Shown here: positions 16,477-24,905 of the stretch, piece by piece
How the letters are laid out: each line of letters starts with the position of its first letter
How positions within the stretch are numbered: the stretch's first letter is position 1
Assembly (NCBI GenBank): GCA_027459605.1
Contig: DAIDHR010000016.1
Span: forward strand, 1 to 44,156
Source of the DNA: Alphaproteobacteria bacterium
GTDB taxonomy: Bacteria; Pseudomonadota; Alphaproteobacteria; UBA9655
Reading direction: 5' to 3'
DNA length: 44,156 bases
Notes under the pieces: generated by a model
Seen by the model: the letters and a program-made list of their open reading frames with translations, nothing else
Told to the model about the DNA's origin: nothing
The model's database searches: none
Position numbers and translations under genes: made by a program

Positions 16477-17910
16477 ATGGCAAAGGCTGTAACACTTATC
16501 GAAGGGGATGGAATTGGGCCAGAAGTAACTCAAGCCGCAAAACGAATTGTTGATGCAACTGGGGTTAACATCGAATGGGAACTCTGTGAAGCCGGGGCAA
16601 AAATATTTAAAAAAGGCCTTGCTACAGGCGTTCCTCAAGAAACCATTGACTCGATAAAACGTACAAAGGTAGCCCTCAAAGGCCCTCTTGAAACCCCCGT
16701 AGGTTATGGAGAAAAAAGCGCCAATGTAACCTTACGTGCCCTATTTGAAACTTATGCAAACACACGCCCTGTCCGGCAAATTCCTGGAGTTCACACTCCT
16801 TTTAATGGGAGAAATATCGACTTTATTGTTGTGCGAGAAAATGTCGAGGATCTTTATGCAGGAATAGAATATCTACAAACTCCTTCCGTCGCTGAAGGAT
16901 TAAAACTCATCACAAGGAAAGGTTCTGAAAAGATCATTCGCTTTGCCTTTGAGTTGGCTCGAGCAGAGGGCCGTAAGAAAGTCCACTGTGCAACGAAAGC
17001 AAATATACTAAAGCTTACGGAAGGTCTTTTTAAAAAAACCTTTGAAGAAATTTCCTTAGATTATCCCGATATTGAGGCCGTCCATATCATCATAGACAAT
17101 TGTGCCCACCAAATGGTCATTCGTCCTGAAGTCTTTGATGTTATTGTTACAACGAACCTCCATGGAGATATCATAAGTGACCTTGGGTCAGGGCTTGTGG
17201 GAGGCCTTGGGGTTGCGCCTGCTGCAAATATCGGGGACGATGTGTCCATTTTTGAAGCTGTCCATGGTTCAGCACCAAAGTATACGGGTCAAAACATAAT
17301 TAATCCATCGGCTCTGATCTTCTCAGCTGTTTTAATGCTTCGTCATTTAAAAGAATTCGAAGCTGCACATCAAATTGAGCAATCTCTTCTTTACACATTA
17401 GGTGTTGAAAAGGCCTTACCCCGAGACCTCGACAAAACCTCAAATCTCACCACAACAGCCTTCACAGAAATTGTCATTAAGAACTTGGGGAAGAAAACAG
17501 ATTTCTGGGCATCTCGACCTTACAAACCTTTACGCCTAGCCTCTGTAAAAACCCCCAATGATAACGTTCCTCGAAAAGATGTAGGCGTTGATATCTATAT
17601 TGAAAGTCTACTCTCTCCAGAATCTTTGGGAAAAAGCCTTGAAGAAGTTGCCCTTTCTTCTCCCTTCTCTCTCAAAATGATTTCAAACAGGGGCGTTCAG
17701 GTTTATCCTCAGTTAGAAGGTGTAACCCCTGATACCGTTGACCATTGGAGAGCTAGATTTTTTATAAAAAACGATGAGGGATTTATGGGTGATGCTGATA
17801 TCTTGGATCTTCTTAAGAAAATAAGCAAAGCCCATCATTGGATGCATGTTGAAAAACTTTATGAATTTAATCATGCCCCCTCCTTTACAAAAGCTCAAGG
17901 AGAAACGTAA
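16477..17910 (+). CDS. icd: isocitrate dehydrogenase
   Basis: This enzyme oxidises isocitrate to 2-oxoglutarate and CO2 in the TCA cycle. The 477-residue form is the long alphaproteobacterial/rickettsial type. An isocitrate/isopropylmalate dehydrogenase domain (about 1-335) has VTLIEGDGIGPEV, VRENVEDLYAG, and the metal-binding NLHGDIISDLGSGLVGG. It is followed by a roughly 130-residue C-terminal extension (KKTDFWASRPYK..., GVQVYPQLEGVTPDTVDHW). NAD or NADP preference cannot be set by eye. The start is supported by GCGGAGAAG before the ATG. The MotB/OmpA-like gene follows after 28 bases, possibly co-transcribed. Confidence 0.94.
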   Translation: MAKAVTLIEGDGIGPEVTQAAKRIVDATGVNIEWELCEAGAKIFKKGLATGVPQETIDSIKRTKVALKGPLETPVGYGEKSANVTLRALFETYANTRPVRQIPGVHTPFNGRNIDFIVVRENVEDLYAGIEYLQTPSVAEGLKLITRKGSEKIIRFAFELARAEGRKKVHCATKANILKLTEGLFKKTFEEISLDYPDIEAVHIIIDNCAHQMVIRPEVFDVIVTTNLHGDIISDLGSGLVGGLGVAPAANIGDDVSIFEAVHGSAPKYTGQNIINPSALIFSAVLMLRHLKEFEAAHQIEQSLLYTLGVEKALPRDLDKTSNLTTTAFTEIVIKNLGKKTDFWASRPYKPLRLASVKTPNDNVPRKDVGVDIYIESLLSPESLGKSLEEVALSSPFSLKMISNRGVQVYPQLEGVTPDTVDHWRARFFIKNDEGFMGDADILDLLKKISKAHHWMHVEKLYEFNHAPSFTKAQGET

Positions 17911-17938
17911 AATCTTTATATTTTAAGGAGGAGAGTTA

Positions 17939-18907
17939 ATGTATACACAGTCACGTCGGCAAAAAGGAATTACTCTCGATGTTTGGCCTGGGTTTGTGGA
18001 TGCTCTTGCAACCTTATTGATCGTTTTGATTTTTGCTCTGATGGTCTTTGTTGTCTCTCAAGTGTATCTTTCAGATGCCTTACAAGGAAGCCAGCGAGGG
18101 CTTGAATCTCTACAGGCAAAACTACAAGAGATTGCGAGTCTCCTTCAAATTGAGAAAAAAAAGAATGCAAATTTAACCCAGTCTTTTAACGCGACCTCCC
18201 TGAAATTGAATGAGCTCCAGACTTTAAAAAACCAACTAGAACTTGATCTTTCACAAAAACTATCAGCAGCAAATACACGAGCTTTAGATGCAGAAACTTT
18301 GCTTGCTTCCCTCCAACAACAGGTGGAAGAACTTAATCAAAAGCTTCAAACCCTTAATACTGCTTTACAAGCCTCTGAAGCGACTACAGCTCAACAGAAA
18401 TTAACCATCGAGACGTTGGATAAAAAGCTTGCTGCGGCGTTGGCCAAAAAAGTAGAAGAGCTTGAGACATATCGCTCTGAATTTTTTGGAAAGCTAAAGG
18501 AACTGCTTGCAGACCGGTCTGATGTAAGAGTTGTAGGTGATCGTTTTGTTTTTCAATCAGAAGTTCTCTTTCCTTCTGCTTCAGCAACATTGGGCACGGA
18601 AGGAAAGGAAAAACTCAAACAACTTGCTTTGACACTTAAAGAAATTTCAGCAAAAATGCCCGCAGACTTAAAATGGGTCTTGCGTGTCGATGGGCATACA
18701 GACAAAAATCCAATTCACACCGATAAATTTGCTTCAAATTGGGAGCTTTCCTCAGCACGCGCCATTTCTGTCATCAAGTTCCTCATGAAAGAAGGTATTT
18801 CTTCTGACCATTTAGCAGCTGCAGGCTTTGGTGAATTTCATCCCATTGAAAAGGGAGCCGCTGACAACCGGAATCGAAGAATCGAGTTAAAACTAGATCA
18901 AAGGTAA
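17939..18907 (+). CDS. MotB/OmpA-like peptidoglycan-binding membrane protein
   Basis: The 322-residue protein has one N-terminal transmembrane segment (WPGFVDALATLLIVLIFALM, about 16-41) with a buried Asp22 placed like the proton-carrying Asp of MotB. A long coiled coil follows (about 55-175, Leu/Gln/Lys heptads). The OmpA/MotB C-terminal domain (about 205-320) includes LFPSASATLGTEG, VDGHTDKNPIH and NRRIELKLD. It would sit in the inner membrane and bind peptidoglycan. No MotA/TolQ-like partner or flagellar gene is nearby, so flagellar use is not supported. It may be a cell-envelope stator-like or structural protein. AAGGAGGAGAG precedes the ATG. Confidence 0.87.
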   Translation: MYTQSRRQKGITLDVWPGFVDALATLLIVLIFALMVFVVSQVYLSDALQGSQRGLESLQAKLQEIASLLQIEKKKNANLTQSFNATSLKLNELQTLKNQLELDLSQKLSAANTRALDAETLLASLQQQVEELNQKLQTLNTALQASEATTAQQKLTIETLDKKLAAALAKKVEELETYRSEFFGKLKELLADRSDVRVVGDRFVFQSEVLFPSASATLGTEGKEKLKQLALTLKEISAKMPADLKWVLRVDGHTDKNPIHTDKFASNWELSSARAISVIKFLMKEGISSDHLAAAGFGEFHPIEKGAADNRNRRIELKLDQR

Positions 18908-18910
18908 CTG

Positions 18911-19393
18911 ATGAAAGAAAAAATTGAGAACCTATCTAATTCACAGACAAATCCTTCCAAAGGCACTATTGCCTTTAGTAGCGATCATGCAGGGTATGAC
19001 TATAAGGAATTCTTAAAAGAAGTCGCCCGTGGCTGGGGGTATACCATCCTCGATTGCGGAACTTATTCAACCGATTCTGTTGATTACCCAGATTATATTT
19101 CTCCTGTTGTAACAGAAGTCCTCACAGGAGCAGTTGGAGTGATGATATGCGGGAGTGGTATTGGAATGAGCATTGGAGCCAATCGTTTTACAGGCATCAG
19201 AGCAGCCCTGTGCAATGATGGGCTTATGGCAAAACGATCACGACAACATAATGACGCAAATATCTTGATCTTGGGAGAGCGTCTCATTGGGAAAGATGAG
19301 GCTACTTCTTGCCTAGAGATGTTTTTAAACACACCCTTTGAGGGAGGGCGACACGCACGACGGGTTGAGAAACTGGACAAGCTTGTGAAATAA
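18911..19393 (+). CDS. rpiB: ribose-5-phosphate isomerase B
   Basis: RpiB interconverts ribose-5-phosphate and ribulose-5-phosphate in the pentose phosphate pathway. The 160-residue protein has the RpiB/LacAB pattern: IAFSSDHAGYDYKEFLK (Asp-His active-site pair), VDYPDYISPV, the catalytic Cys region ICGSGIGMSIGANR, ALCNDGLMA and NDANILILGERLIG. The N-terminal 17 or so residues are extra. It starts three bases after the stop of the MotB/OmpA-like gene, so it is probably translated from the same message. Confidence 0.96.
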   Translation: MKEKIENLSNSQTNPSKGTIAFSSDHAGYDYKEFLKEVARGWGYTILDCGTYSTDSVDYPDYISPVVTEVLTGAVGVMICGSGIGMSIGANRFTGIRAALCNDGLMAKRSRQHNDANILILGERLIGKDEATSCLEMFLNTPFEGGRHARRVEKLDKLVK

Positions 19394-19453
19394 TTTTTTA
19401 ACTCCTTCATCCTATAGTTGTTGTGGTTCTTATGTTAAGGAGGAGATCACACA

Positions 19454-20101
19454 ATGCATAACATCTTCACAGTCTTTATTTTTAGGTCTTCGATTATTTT
19501 TGCTTGTGTAACCTTTCTATTCACCCCTCAAGGAAATGCCAAACACCAGGTTCGTGATGATGAGGTGAGTTACTTTTCCAAATCAACTCGAAAAGCTATA
19601 CCTAAAACAGAGCACAAAGAAAAAACTGAAAATAAGAATACTCTCAAAAGTCTTAAAATAAAAGGGAAAAAGGCCGGAAAGGAAAAGTCTCAAGAGAAAA
19701 AAAAAGCAGATGAAAAAAAAGGAAAGATCACCGACAAAGTTAAGAAAGCTCAAAAGTACCCCAAATATGCGGCAATGAAAATCAATAAGAAAGCAGCATC
19801 AACAAATTCAGTAAAAAGAAAGTTATTGAGCGGAAGCGGAAGGAATTTTGTACCAGGTGTTTTGTTTTTTAAAAGCCAAGGGAAATTTAGAACACTGAAA
19901 AAACACTTCATCGATGTTTCCCAACTATCAAATATTCAAAAAAAGAAATTATTTAAGCTTACCCATAAAAAAATAACAACAAAAGTAAAAATAATCCTGT
20001 TTTGTCTAACAGGACTTGGATTCGACAACTTGAATATTTTTTTAACACGTCTGTTGCACCCTAGAAAAAATAACTCTTTCTACCTTGGCTATCTTCGCTA
20101 A
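19454..20101 (+). CDS. secreted lysine-rich protein
   Basis: I do not recognise a family. The 215-residue product has an N-terminal signal (FIFRSSIIFACVTFLF..., probable cleavage NA|KH). The mature N-terminus is KHQVRDDEVSYFSKSTRKA, which resembles KHSVKQDRESPAYISKRIK in the protein at 3188. A long Lys/Glu-rich low-complexity stretch follows (about 45-110), then a less biased C-terminal half with KILFCLTGLGFDNL-type residues near the end. AAGGAGGAG lies before the ATG. It is probably an exported, nucleic-acid- or surface-interacting basic protein. This is inference from composition only. Confidence 0.7.
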   Translation: MHNIFTVFIFRSSIIFACVTFLFTPQGNAKHQVRDDEVSYFSKSTRKAIPKTEHKEKTENKNTLKSLKIKGKKAGKEKSQEKKKADEKKGKITDKVKKAQKYPKYAAMKINKKAASTNSVKRKLLSGSGRNFVPGVLFFKSQGKFRTLKKHFIDVSQLSNIQKKKLFKLTHKKITTKVKIILFCLTGLGFDNLNIFLTRLLHPRKNNSFYLGYLR

Positions 20102-20170
20102 AACCAATCCTTTTCTTAAAGCTGTTCAGATCACATGTAAAAATTTGTGTCCTAACACAGAGAACCCTTT

Positions 20171-20276
20171 CGCATTCTTCCAAGGAGGGCGTCAGACTTC
20201 GGACTCGGGGTGCTCACGTATTTAGAATACGCTCCGCGCCCCTCGCCTCGTCTTCCTGCTCATTTTTTGAATGCAA
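20171..20276. repeat. imperfect long hairpin repeat between converging genes
   Basis: Arms begin GCATTCTTCCAAGGAGGGCG and end with sequence whose complement starts GCATTC. The centre is the perfect CGTAT-TTAGA-ATACG hairpin flanked by CGGGGTGCTCA and GCGCCCCTCG. It is GC-richer than its surroundings and looks like a dispersed intergenic palindrome. It may also stop transcription from both sides. Confidence 0.6.
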
Positions 20277-20296
20277 AATAATATAAATGATACCTT

Positions 20297-20689
20297 CTAA
20301 TGCAAAGTTGCTGTTTCATAAGGGCTATCCAATGAAAATGCAGGGATAGAAACCTCAAAAACCTCACCACTTTGAGTTTGCATATGGTATGTTCCCTCCA
20401 TCATTCCTGAGGGAGTAGCAAGAGGCGCTCCACTCGTATAGTGATAAGTTGTTCCAGGAGTTATCAAAGGCTTTTCTCCAACAACTCCCTCCCCTTTAAC
20501 CTCACTTATTACACCATTTGCATCGGTAACTCGCCAGGTACGAGAGATAAGTTGAACCGTCTCAGCACCCTGGTTTTCAATCCAAACCTGGTAAGCCCAG
20601 ACATAGTGATTATCAAGCGGAAGCGATTGGTCCTCTAGAAAAACAGGCTCTATTGTAACGTTAATGGAATGGGTTGTTTTTGAGTACAC
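20297..20689 (-). CDS. apaG: ApaG-family protein
   Basis: The 130-residue protein has the ApaG (DUF525) immunoglobulin-like fold signature: INVTIEPVFLEDQS, YVWAYQVWIENQG, QLISRTWRVTDANG, the VKGEGVVGEKPLITPG motif and YTSGAPLATPSGMMEGTY. ApaG is linked to Co2+/Mg2+ resistance and diadenosine tetraphosphate levels in enterobacteria; its biochemical role is unsettled. Translation probably begins at GTG (20687-20689); the ribosome site is weak. It is a single gene, convergent with the lysine-rich gene and divergent from a small secreted protein. Confidence 0.95.
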   Translation of the reverse strand: MYSKTTHSINVTIEPVFLEDQSLPLDNHYVWAYQVWIENQGAETVQLISRTWRVTDANGVISEVKGEGVVGEKPLITPGTTYHYTSGAPLATPSGMMEGTYHMQTQSGEVFEVSIPAFSLDSPYETATLH

Positions 20690-20864
20690 AGCTTATCTTA
20701 TTGTTCAACTTTGTTCAATCCACTTCTGACTTTACCTGAAAAAAGAAGCTTTGTAACTAGCGGAACTATCTCCCATTTAAAATTTAGCTAAGTTATCAAA
20801 TTAACTCTATCTTAATATTCTACATATATAATCGCTAACAAAACCCTAAGAAAGGAAAACTAAA

Positions 20865-21179
20865 ATGAAAAAACTTCTTTTTATATTTACTCTATTAGCT
20901 TCTACAAAAGAAACGCTAGCAGATATCCACTTTGTGAATAATACAGGAAGCCAAATGGACTATCGAATAGGTAGTAGTTATTCTGGATGTAGTAATTCAC
21001 CGAATGGAGGGAGCTACATTGCTACACAACCCGGATCATATCTTATAGAAGCTTCTACATGCACCAACTGGTCTCCAAATAATCAGTGGCAAACAATTGG
21101 GACTTTCACTGTAGACCAAAACAATAATTTACTCCTTACTTGCAACTCTCCCACGACATGTTCTTCTTCAGCGAAGTGA
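20865..21179 (+). CDS. small secreted protein of unknown function
   Basis: A 104-residue protein starts with a short signal peptide (MKKLLFIFTLLASTKETLA|D). The mature part is Asn/Ser/Thr-rich with four Cys (YSGCSN, ASTCTN, LTCNS, TTCSS), allowing two disulfides, and a beta-rich pattern (IHFVNNTGSQMDYRIGSSYS). AAGAAAGGAAAAC precedes the ATG. It would be periplasmic or secreted. I cannot place it in a family. It lies alone between apaG and the PBP1a gene, which points toward it from the other strand. Confidence 0.7.
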   Translation: MKKLLFIFTLLASTKETLADIHFVNNTGSQMDYRIGSSYSGCSNSPNGGSYIATQPGSYLIEASTCTNWSPNNQWQTIGTFTVDQNNNLLLTCNSPTTCSSSAK

Positions 21180-21311
21180 AAAATGATAACCAAAAGAAAG
21201 TAATAAATATTACATGAACATGCAAAAAAAGGAAAATGTTTGGGTATAAAAGCAAATGCCTTGTAGACAAAAAAGTAAATCTAACTTGTCTCGCACGGTA
21301 TTCTCACAAGT

Positions 21312-23876
21312 CTAATAAAGGCCGCCGGTCCCAGACATAGTCGGGGCAGCAGGTGCTGGCAGTGAATTGCTTTCATATTGAGGAACTTCATAATAAGAGT
21401 CCTCATAAACCTCTGCAGGCTTGTGATATCTTTCTAAAGAAGTTTCTGAAGGTTGACGACGAGAAGGGCGTGAGGAAGACTCTGAAGACGCGTCCCGGAG
21501 ATTTTGATTAACCTTTAAGGCTTCATAAATAACTCCATAATCGCCGGCCCGCGCCGTCTGCCCAGTCATTTCTTTCATCCGAACCAATTTCATTCCAGAT
21601 GGGATTTTAAAGGGTTTGCTCGGAATTCCATCAAGGGCTTTCCCCATAAAATCCACAATCAGCGGAAGGGCAACCCGCGATCCGCCTTCCATATGACCCA
21701 AAGGTTGAGGATTGTCATATCCCACATAGGTCCCCACAACCAAATCTGGTGTATAGGCAAAGGTCCAGGCATCCATTTCTTTATTGGTCGTTCCTGTTTT
21801 TATGGCTAAAATCTTGCCCAAAACTTGAGCCCTCCGGGCAGATCCTGCTCTCACAGCCCCTTCGAGCATGGATGTGATCTGATAAATACTACGCGGATCA
21901 GCCATTTGCTCTCTGTGATCTTCTATCAGGGGAATCTCTTGTTTTATTAACCAGGGTTGATTTTTGCAAGAGCAACAAAGGCGTGTGTCCGCCGTAAAAA
22001 GGGTTTTTCCATGGCGATCTTGAATTCTGTCAATGAGGGTAGGTTCTAGTCTTTTTCCACCATTAGCTAGCATCGCATAAGCTGCTGCAAGACGTAAAAG
22101 AGTTGTCTCACCAGCCCCAATCGCCATTGCAATTTGCATTGGGACGTGATCCATAATGCCAAACTTTTCAATCAACTTAGCAACAGGCTTCATTCCTACA
22201 TATTCATGGACAAGGCGAATTGTCATCATATTCAAGGACTTTTGAAGGCCAATCCGGAGGGGGACTCTTCCATAGTAATTTGACGTTACATTTTTAGGAG
22301 AATAGATCCCAAGACCTCGACCCAAAGCAATCGAGATAGGAGAATCGGAGACAATCGTTGCTGGCGAAAACCCCCGTTCCATGGCTGCTAAGTACACAAA
22401 GGGTTTAATTGAAGAGCCCGGCTGCCGGAGGGCTTGAGTTACCCGATTAAATTGACTTGCATCAAAGCTAAATCCTCCTGACATGGCAAGAACTCTTCCT
22501 GTATGAGGATCCATAGCTATGAGCGCCCCACTTACCTCTGGAATCTGTTGCAAGCTATAATATTTCTGCTTTTCTTGAACAAGTTCCACCAGGACTACAT
22601 CTCCAACACTCAGAACATCTCGAGGATGGTATATAGGTGGCCCTATATTTACCTGAATGACTTCTTTTTCATCCACAAGAGTTTTTGTGGGAGGCAACGA
22701 TTTTCGGGCCCAGGTTAATTCAGAGAGAGGAATCGTCCCCTCATCCCCCGATTTTAAGCCAATCTTAGCCCCGTTGTTCTCTAATTTTATAACAATTGCC
22801 AGCTGCCACCGTCCCACTCCAGGAGGATCTATGATGGTTGCTAACTGAGACAACCACGTTTCCTTTCCTGAATCCTTTAAATTAATGTGCAAAAGAGCTC
22901 CTCGCCAGCCATGTCGCCGATCATATGTAATAAGACCTTTTCGCAAAGCCCAATCAGCTATTTTTTGCAGGTGAGGATCAAGGGTTGTTCGAACAGTTAG
23001 CCCGCCCTTATACAGAGAAGACTCACCGTATTTTGAAATAAGGGTGCGCCTCACCTCTTCAGCAAAATAATTAGCTTTTACGACACGGGTTGGATCTGGA
23101 CGCTTAAGGACAATGGCCTCTTCTTTTGCTGCACGAGCTTCTTGCCGTGTGATAACGCCTTCTTCATACATCCTGGTAATAACCCAATCGCGCCGGGACT
23201 TAGCCGCTGCATAGTTATTTTTTGGGTTATACTTGCTAGGGGCTTTAGGAAGACCTGCCAAAAATGCGGCCTCCGCAATCGTTAGCTCATCTAAAGATTT
23301 ATTAAAATAATTCAGCGCAGCAGCTCCCACACCATAAGAACCACCCCCTAAATAAATCTCATTGATATAAAGCTCCAAAATGCGATCTTTACTCAATGCA
23401 TTTTCGATACGAAAAGCAAGAATGGCTTCTTTTATCTTCCTTTCAAAGGATGCGCGAGTCGCAATCCCTGACAGAAGAAGGTTTTTGGCAACTTGTTGGG
23501 TAATTGTGGAAGCCCCCATCGGGCGTTTTTTTGTTCCCATTTGACTTAAATTAACGATGGAAGCTCTTATGATTCCAAAAAAATCAAGCCCAGAATGCTC
23601 ATAAAAATTTTTATCCTCTGCCGCTAAGAAAGTCTGAATCACACGGCGGGGAATGGCTTCAATAGGAACAAAAACTCGCTTTTGTGTTGCGTATTCCGCA
23701 AAAAGTCGTCCATCACCTGCATAAACACGACTAACGACGGCAGGTTCGTATTTTGCAAGTTGAGCATAATCTGGAAGGCCTCGACCAAAATAGTACAAAA
23801 CCATTAAAGCTCCAATGCTCCCCGCAAGGCCCAGCGTAAATAAGATTGTAAAAATCCAGGTAATATACCGAATCAT
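21312..23876 (-). CDS. mrcA: penicillin-binding protein 1A
   Basis: This is a bifunctional class A PBP that polymerises lipid II and cross-links peptidoglycan in the periplasm. In the 854 residues are an N-terminal membrane anchor (about 5-30) and a GT51 glycosyltransferase domain with AAEDKNFYEHSGLDFFGI (catalytic Glu) and GASTITQQVAKNL. An OB-like insert follows. The transpeptidase domain has the SxxK nucleophile in RQPGSSIKPFVY, an SLN motif (KSLNMMTIRL) and KTGTTN. The tail is Ser/Pro/Tyr-rich. The length is normal. It is divergent from the phosphatase array, with about 180 bases between start codons. Confidence 0.97.
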   Translation of the reverse strand: MIRYITWIFTILFTLGLAGSIGALMVLYYFGRGLPDYAQLAKYEPAVVSRVYAGDGRLFAEYATQKRVFVPIEAIPRRVIQTFLAAEDKNFYEHSGLDFFGIIRASIVNLSQMGTKKRPMGASTITQQVAKNLLLSGIATRASFERKIKEAILAFRIENALSKDRILELYINEIYLGGGSYGVGAAALNYFNKSLDELTIAEAAFLAGLPKAPSKYNPKNNYAAAKSRRDWVITRMYEEGVITRQEARAAKEEAIVLKRPDPTRVVKANYFAEEVRRTLISKYGESSLYKGGLTVRTTLDPHLQKIADWALRKGLITYDRRHGWRGALLHINLKDSGKETWLSQLATIIDPPGVGRWQLAIVIKLENNGAKIGLKSGDEGTIPLSELTWARKSLPPTKTLVDEKEVIQVNIGPPIYHPRDVLSVGDVVLVELVQEKQKYYSLQQIPEVSGALIAMDPHTGRVLAMSGGFSFDASQFNRVTQALRQPGSSIKPFVYLAAMERGFSPATIVSDSPISIALGRGLGIYSPKNVTSNYYGRVPLRIGLQKSLNMMTIRLVHEYVGMKPVAKLIEKFGIMDHVPMQIAMAIGAGETTLLRLAAAYAMLANGGKRLEPTLIDRIQDRHGKTLFTADTRLCCSCKNQPWLIKQEIPLIEDHREQMADPRSIYQITSMLEGAVRAGSARRAQVLGKILAIKTGTTNKEMDAWTFAYTPDLVVGTYVGYDNPQPLGHMEGGSRVALPLIVDFMGKALDGIPSKPFKIPSGMKLVRMKEMTGQTARAGDYGVIYEALKVNQNLRDASSESSSRPSRRQPSETSLERYHKPAEVYEDSYYEVPQYESNSLPAPAAPTMSGTGGLY

Positions 23877-24046
23877 TGGCGATTTAATTCATTTAAATAT
23901 TTTGCACTTTGCCTAGAGATGATGGAGGGGTCAACACAAATCTATTTCATAGTCAACAAGATCAGACGGCATATAATTCAGGACTTGCTTCTCCAGCCCA
24001 AGGCTTTTATGTTACGCCTACGGTTAAAGTGTTACCCTTTTTCAAC

Positions 24047-24059
24047 AGGAGGTTCTTTG
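24047..24059 (+). promoter_or_regulatory. ribosome site that sets a TTG start for phosphatase 1
   Basis: AGGAGG (24047-24052) precedes TTG (24057-24059). Starting here gives a protein whose N-terminal anchor aligns with the other six paralogs, whereas the open frame runs further upstream without a ribosome site. Confidence 0.7.
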
Positions 24060-24905
24060 AGAAAAAAACATGCCCTTATCGGTGGTATCCTTTCTCTTAT
24101 CTTAATTTCCCTCTTGTGTTTGCTTTTTTATGATCTTGAGGGAGTTGATACATTTCGAACGACACAAGACAGGATCTTAGCTACAGAGGACCTAGACTTG
24201 CGAGGCTTAAAAGATCTTCACGCCTCGGGAGGTCATATTCCTCGTTTTGAAGAACTTCAAAAGCAACTCCCAGCTAATTACTCAAAAAGAGTAATTCTAG
24301 ATCTTACCACAGAAGCGCACGGCTATATTAAAGGGATTCCAGCCAATTACTTTGGCTACCATCTTTCTTCCCCTAAATTAAAGCATATTCCTCGGCGCCT
24401 CATTTATCTAGGAACGCTTAAGAAACGCCGTGAGCTAATCATCCCTGAAGCTAAAGAAGCCAAGAAGCATAATTTTGGCTATAAAAATATTGTTATCGGC
24501 AGCAAATTTATTACAACTGATAAAAAAGTTGATAAATTTCTAGGGTTTTTTGACAAACTACCCCAAGGAACCTGGGTCCATTTTCACTGTGTTCAGGGAA
24601 AAGGACGCACTTCAATGGCCCTTGTGATGTTAGATATTATGAAAAATGCTCCCGAAGTTTCTTTGAACAATATTGTCAAGCGGCAATACCTTTTGGGATC
24701 GGTGAATTTATTTGATACAACTCTTTGGAAAAAATCAAAGTATTCCTTAGGGCAACTGAAGGCAAGGAAGAAATTTATTGAAAATTTCTATACATTTATT
24801 TGTCAGAGGAAGGCTGGGGGAATCCAACTTTGGTCAGAATGGCGCAATGCAAGGCAGGCTGCTTCAAAGCCTACGCATAAAAAATCTTTACGAGATAAAA
24901 GATGA
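24057..24905 (+). CDS. membrane-anchored PTP-like phytase paralog 1
   Basis: This is the first of seven tandem paralogs in the cysteine-phosphatase family that includes PTP-like phytases, which remove phosphates from inositol polyphosphates. From the TTG start it has 282 residues: an anchor helix (about 7-25), FRTTQD (33-38), GLKDLHASGG, a VILDLTTEAHGYIKGIPANY motif (79-98) and the P-loop HCVQGKGRTS with nucleophile Cys178 and Arg184. The conserved FICQRKAGGIQLWSEW tail follows. At Ser149, 29 residues before Cys178, the family normally has an Asp general acid. The anchor predicts a periplasmic catalytic domain. The stop overlaps the next start (ATGA). Substrate is inferred. Confidence 0.88.
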   Translation: MRKKHALIGGILSLILISLLCLLFYDLEGVDTFRTTQDRILATEDLDLRGLKDLHASGGHIPRFEELQKQLPANYSKRVILDLTTEAHGYIKGIPANYFGYHLSSPKLKHIPRRLIYLGTLKKRRELIIPEAKEAKKHNFGYKNIVIGSKFITTDKKVDKFLGFFDKLPQGTWVHFHCVQGKGRTSMALVMLDIMKNAPEVSLNNIVKRQYLLGSVNLFDTTLWKKSKYSLGQLKARKKFIENFYTFICQRKAGGIQLWSEWRNARQAASKPTHKKSLRDKR

